A DNA stretch of 33,837 bases, taken from NCBI GenBank assembly GCA_027451885.1, contig DAIDHX010000305.1, positions 1 to 33,837 of the forward strand, written 5' to 3'. The notes under the pieces are model-generated. The model saw only the letters and a list, made by a program, of their open reading frames with translations. It was not told the origin of the DNA and ran no database searches. A program made the translations under genes and the position numbers. Source of the stretch: Planctomycetales bacterium. GTDB lineage: Bacteria; Planctomycetota; Planctomycetia; Isosphaerales; Isosphaeraceae. Shown one piece after another: positions 31,915 to 33,837 of this stretch (position 1 is its first letter; each line of letters opens with the position of its first letter).

Positions 31915-33243
31915 TCAACCGCGGGCACACGCCGCAAGCGACTCCCGCGCGGCAGTAATCGTGTATTCGATGTCGTCGTCCGAGTGCGCAGCGGAAACAA
32001 ATGCCGCCTCGAACTGGCTGCACGGCAGGTACACCCCGCGCACGAGCATCTCCCAGAAGAATCGGCTGAAAAGCGCGGTATCCGACCGCAGCGCGGTTTC
32101 GTAGTCGGGCACCGGCCCGCCGTGGAAGAAGAGCGTCAGCATGCTCCCCACGCGCTGAACCACGTGAGGAACGCCCGCACGCGCGGCCGCCTCGTCGAGC
32201 CCGTGCGCCAGCCTGGCTGAGATCGCTTCAAGCCGATCGTACGGCGGCGAATCGCGCAGAATCTCAAGCGTGGTGAGCCCCGCGGCCATCGCGAGCGGAT
32301 TACCGGACAGCGTTCCCGCCTGAAAAATCGGACCCGAGGGAGACACCTGGTCCATGATCGCCGCCTTGCCGCCATAGGCCGCCGCGGGCAAGCCGCCGCC
32401 GATGATCTTGCCAAGCGTCGTCATGTCCGGCGTGACGCCGTAAAGCGCCTGTGCGCCGCCGTACGCCACACGGAATCCGGTCATGACCTCGTCGAAGATG
32501 AGCAGCGTTCCATGGCGGTCGGCGAGTGCACGGAGCTGCTCCAGATACCCCGTGCGCGGCGGCACAAGCCCCATGTTGCCGGCGATGGGCTCGAGCAAAA
32601 TGGCCGCCACCTGGCCCGCGTGCTGCTCGAGCACGCGCTCGACCGCCCGCGCGTCGTTGAACGGGCAAAGCAGCGTATCGACCGCCGCGCCCGCGGTGAC
32701 CCCGGGGCTGTTCGGCGTGCCCAGGGTTGTCGCCGCCGATCCAGCCTGAACCAAAAGCGCATCGACATGACCATGATAGCACCCGGTCATCTTGATGATC
32801 CTGGGGCGGCCGGTCACACCCCGCGCGACCCTGACGGCGGACATCACCGCCTCGGTTCCCGATGAGGTGAAGCGCACCTTCTCAACCGAGGGCACTGCGC
32901 GCGCCGTGGTCTCGGCGATTTCGATCTCGAGCGTCGTGGGCGCGCCGAAGCTCGTGCCGCGGGTGAGCGCATCGGCAACCGCCGCGTTCACGCGCGGGTG
33001 CGCATGCCCCAGGATCATCGGCCCCCAGGAGCCGATGTAGTCGATATAGCGCCTGCCGTCGATGTCGTGCAGATACGCGCCTGCCGCGCGCTCGATGAAG
33101 ATCGGCTCGCCCCCGACCGCGCCAAAGGCCCTGGCCGGGCTGTTCACGCCGCCGGGAATCGCACGGACCGCACGCGCGAAGGCTGCGCGGCTCTGCGGCA
33201 AGGCGAAATCAGGCTGAGACAGGGGCGGACGAGGACGAGTCAT
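31915..33243 (-). CDS. hemL: Glutamate-1-semialdehyde 2,1-aminomutase
   Basis: A 442-residue PLP enzyme converting glutamate-1-semialdehyde to 5-aminolevulinate in the C5 tetrapyrrole pathway. The N-terminus carries the family's IPGGVNSPARAF (29-40), FTSSGTEAVMSA at 125-136 binds the PLP phosphate, DE at 251-252 contacts the pyridine ring (IFDEVMTGFR), and K279 in TTLGKIIGGGLP forms the Schiff base. The sequence is complete and of typical length. It starts 38 bp after the hemB stop on the same strand, so hemB and hemL, consecutive steps, are probably co-transcribed. GGAG lies about 10 nt before the ATG. It ends 28 bp from the convergent thiE end. Confidence 0.95.
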   Translation of the reverse strand: MTRPRPPLSQPDFALPQSRAAFARAVRAIPGGVNSPARAFGAVGGEPIFIERAAGAYLHDIDGRRYIDYIGSWGPMILGHAHPRVNAAVADALTRGTSFGAPTTLEIEIAETTARAVPSVEKVRFTSSGTEAVMSAVRVARGVTGRPRIIKMTGCYHGHVDALLVQAGSAATTLGTPNSPGVTAGAAVDTLLCPFNDARAVERVLEQHAGQVAAILLEPIAGNMGLVPPRTGYLEQLRALADRHGTLLIFDEVMTGFRVAYGGAQALYGVTPDMTTLGKIIGGGLPAAAYGGKAAIMDQVSPSGPIFQAGTLSGNPLAMAAGLTTLEILRDSPPYDRLEAISARLAHGLDEAAARAGVPHVVQRVGSMLTLFFHGGPVPDYETALRSDTALFSRFFWEMLVRGVYLPCSQFEAAFVSAAHSDDDIEYTITAARESLAACARG

Positions 33244-33281
33244 AACGCAGCCGCTCCAGATCCACGAAGTATTTTATGCGC

Positions 33282-33837
<556 letters not shown>

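Noticed and set aside
30639-32000. Minus-strand open frame of 453 codons
   Set aside because: Antisense to the ThiE fusion, which carries all ThiE motifs.

Overview
The window looks like chromosomal DNA of a planctomycete, most likely from the Isosphaera/Singulisphaera side of Planctomycetota. The grounds are its high GC content and several lineage-typical proteins: an LEPR-XLL-like N-terminus (LEGRALLSG), a cysteine-rich protein with YTV-like repeats, squalene-cyclase-like toroid proteins, a HEAT-repeat protein with haem c motifs, and a TPR plus MotA/TolQ/ExbB gene set. This assignment is inference from protein character; no rRNA gene is present. I found no tRNA, transposase, integrase, CRISPR array or phage gene, so the window reads as ordinary chromosome rich in lineage-specific genes of unknown function.

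Layout. From 1 to 9569 everything is on the minus strand: the N-terminus of a 4-hydroxyproline epimerase-like protein and a dihydrodipicolinate-synthase-family enzyme (probable hydroxyproline catabolism), two paralogous membrane proteins, two paralogous proteins of an unknown family (only one with a Tat signal), a large secreted toroid/HEAT/haem c protein, and a YbaK-type protein. From 9800 to 14884 the plus strand carries a TGS-domain GTPase, an overlapping pair of signalling proteins (receiver plus RsbW-like ATPase, then receiver plus histidine kinase) and an acyl-CoA synthetase. An SbtA-type bicarbonate transporter lies convergent to the synthetase, and their stop codons overlap.

From 16771 to 18682 a surface-type protein with an internal duplication is followed by an OmpR-type regulator whose receiver has lost the normal Asp and Lys. 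From 18697 to 20470 (minus) are a NYN/OST-HTH protein and an exported coiled-coil protein. A divergent YTV-like cysteine-rich protein follows, then a minus-strand secreted Ala/Pro/Lys repeat protein built from 30-bp DNA repeats and ended by a clear intrinsic terminator.

From 22971 to 29438 a plus-strand group encodes a 1073-residue TPR protein, an ExbB/TolQ-like channel subunit and a membrane-anchored toroid protein, with no ExbD gene. An exported glutathione peroxidase (minus), a three-part thiamine protein (Clp-N-like, ThiD2-like and ThiE regions), HemL, and the C-terminal part of HemB complete the window; hemB and hemL are adjacent in the same direction and likely supply tetrapyrrole synthesis.

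The best candidates for something undescribed are the TPR/ExbB-like/toroid group without ExbD, the Clp-N–ThiD2–ThiE fusion, the degenerate receiver regulator, and the tandem unknown-family paralogues beside the haem c toroid protein. Start codons were chosen mainly from ribosome-binding sites and signal peptides and several differ from the longest open frame.
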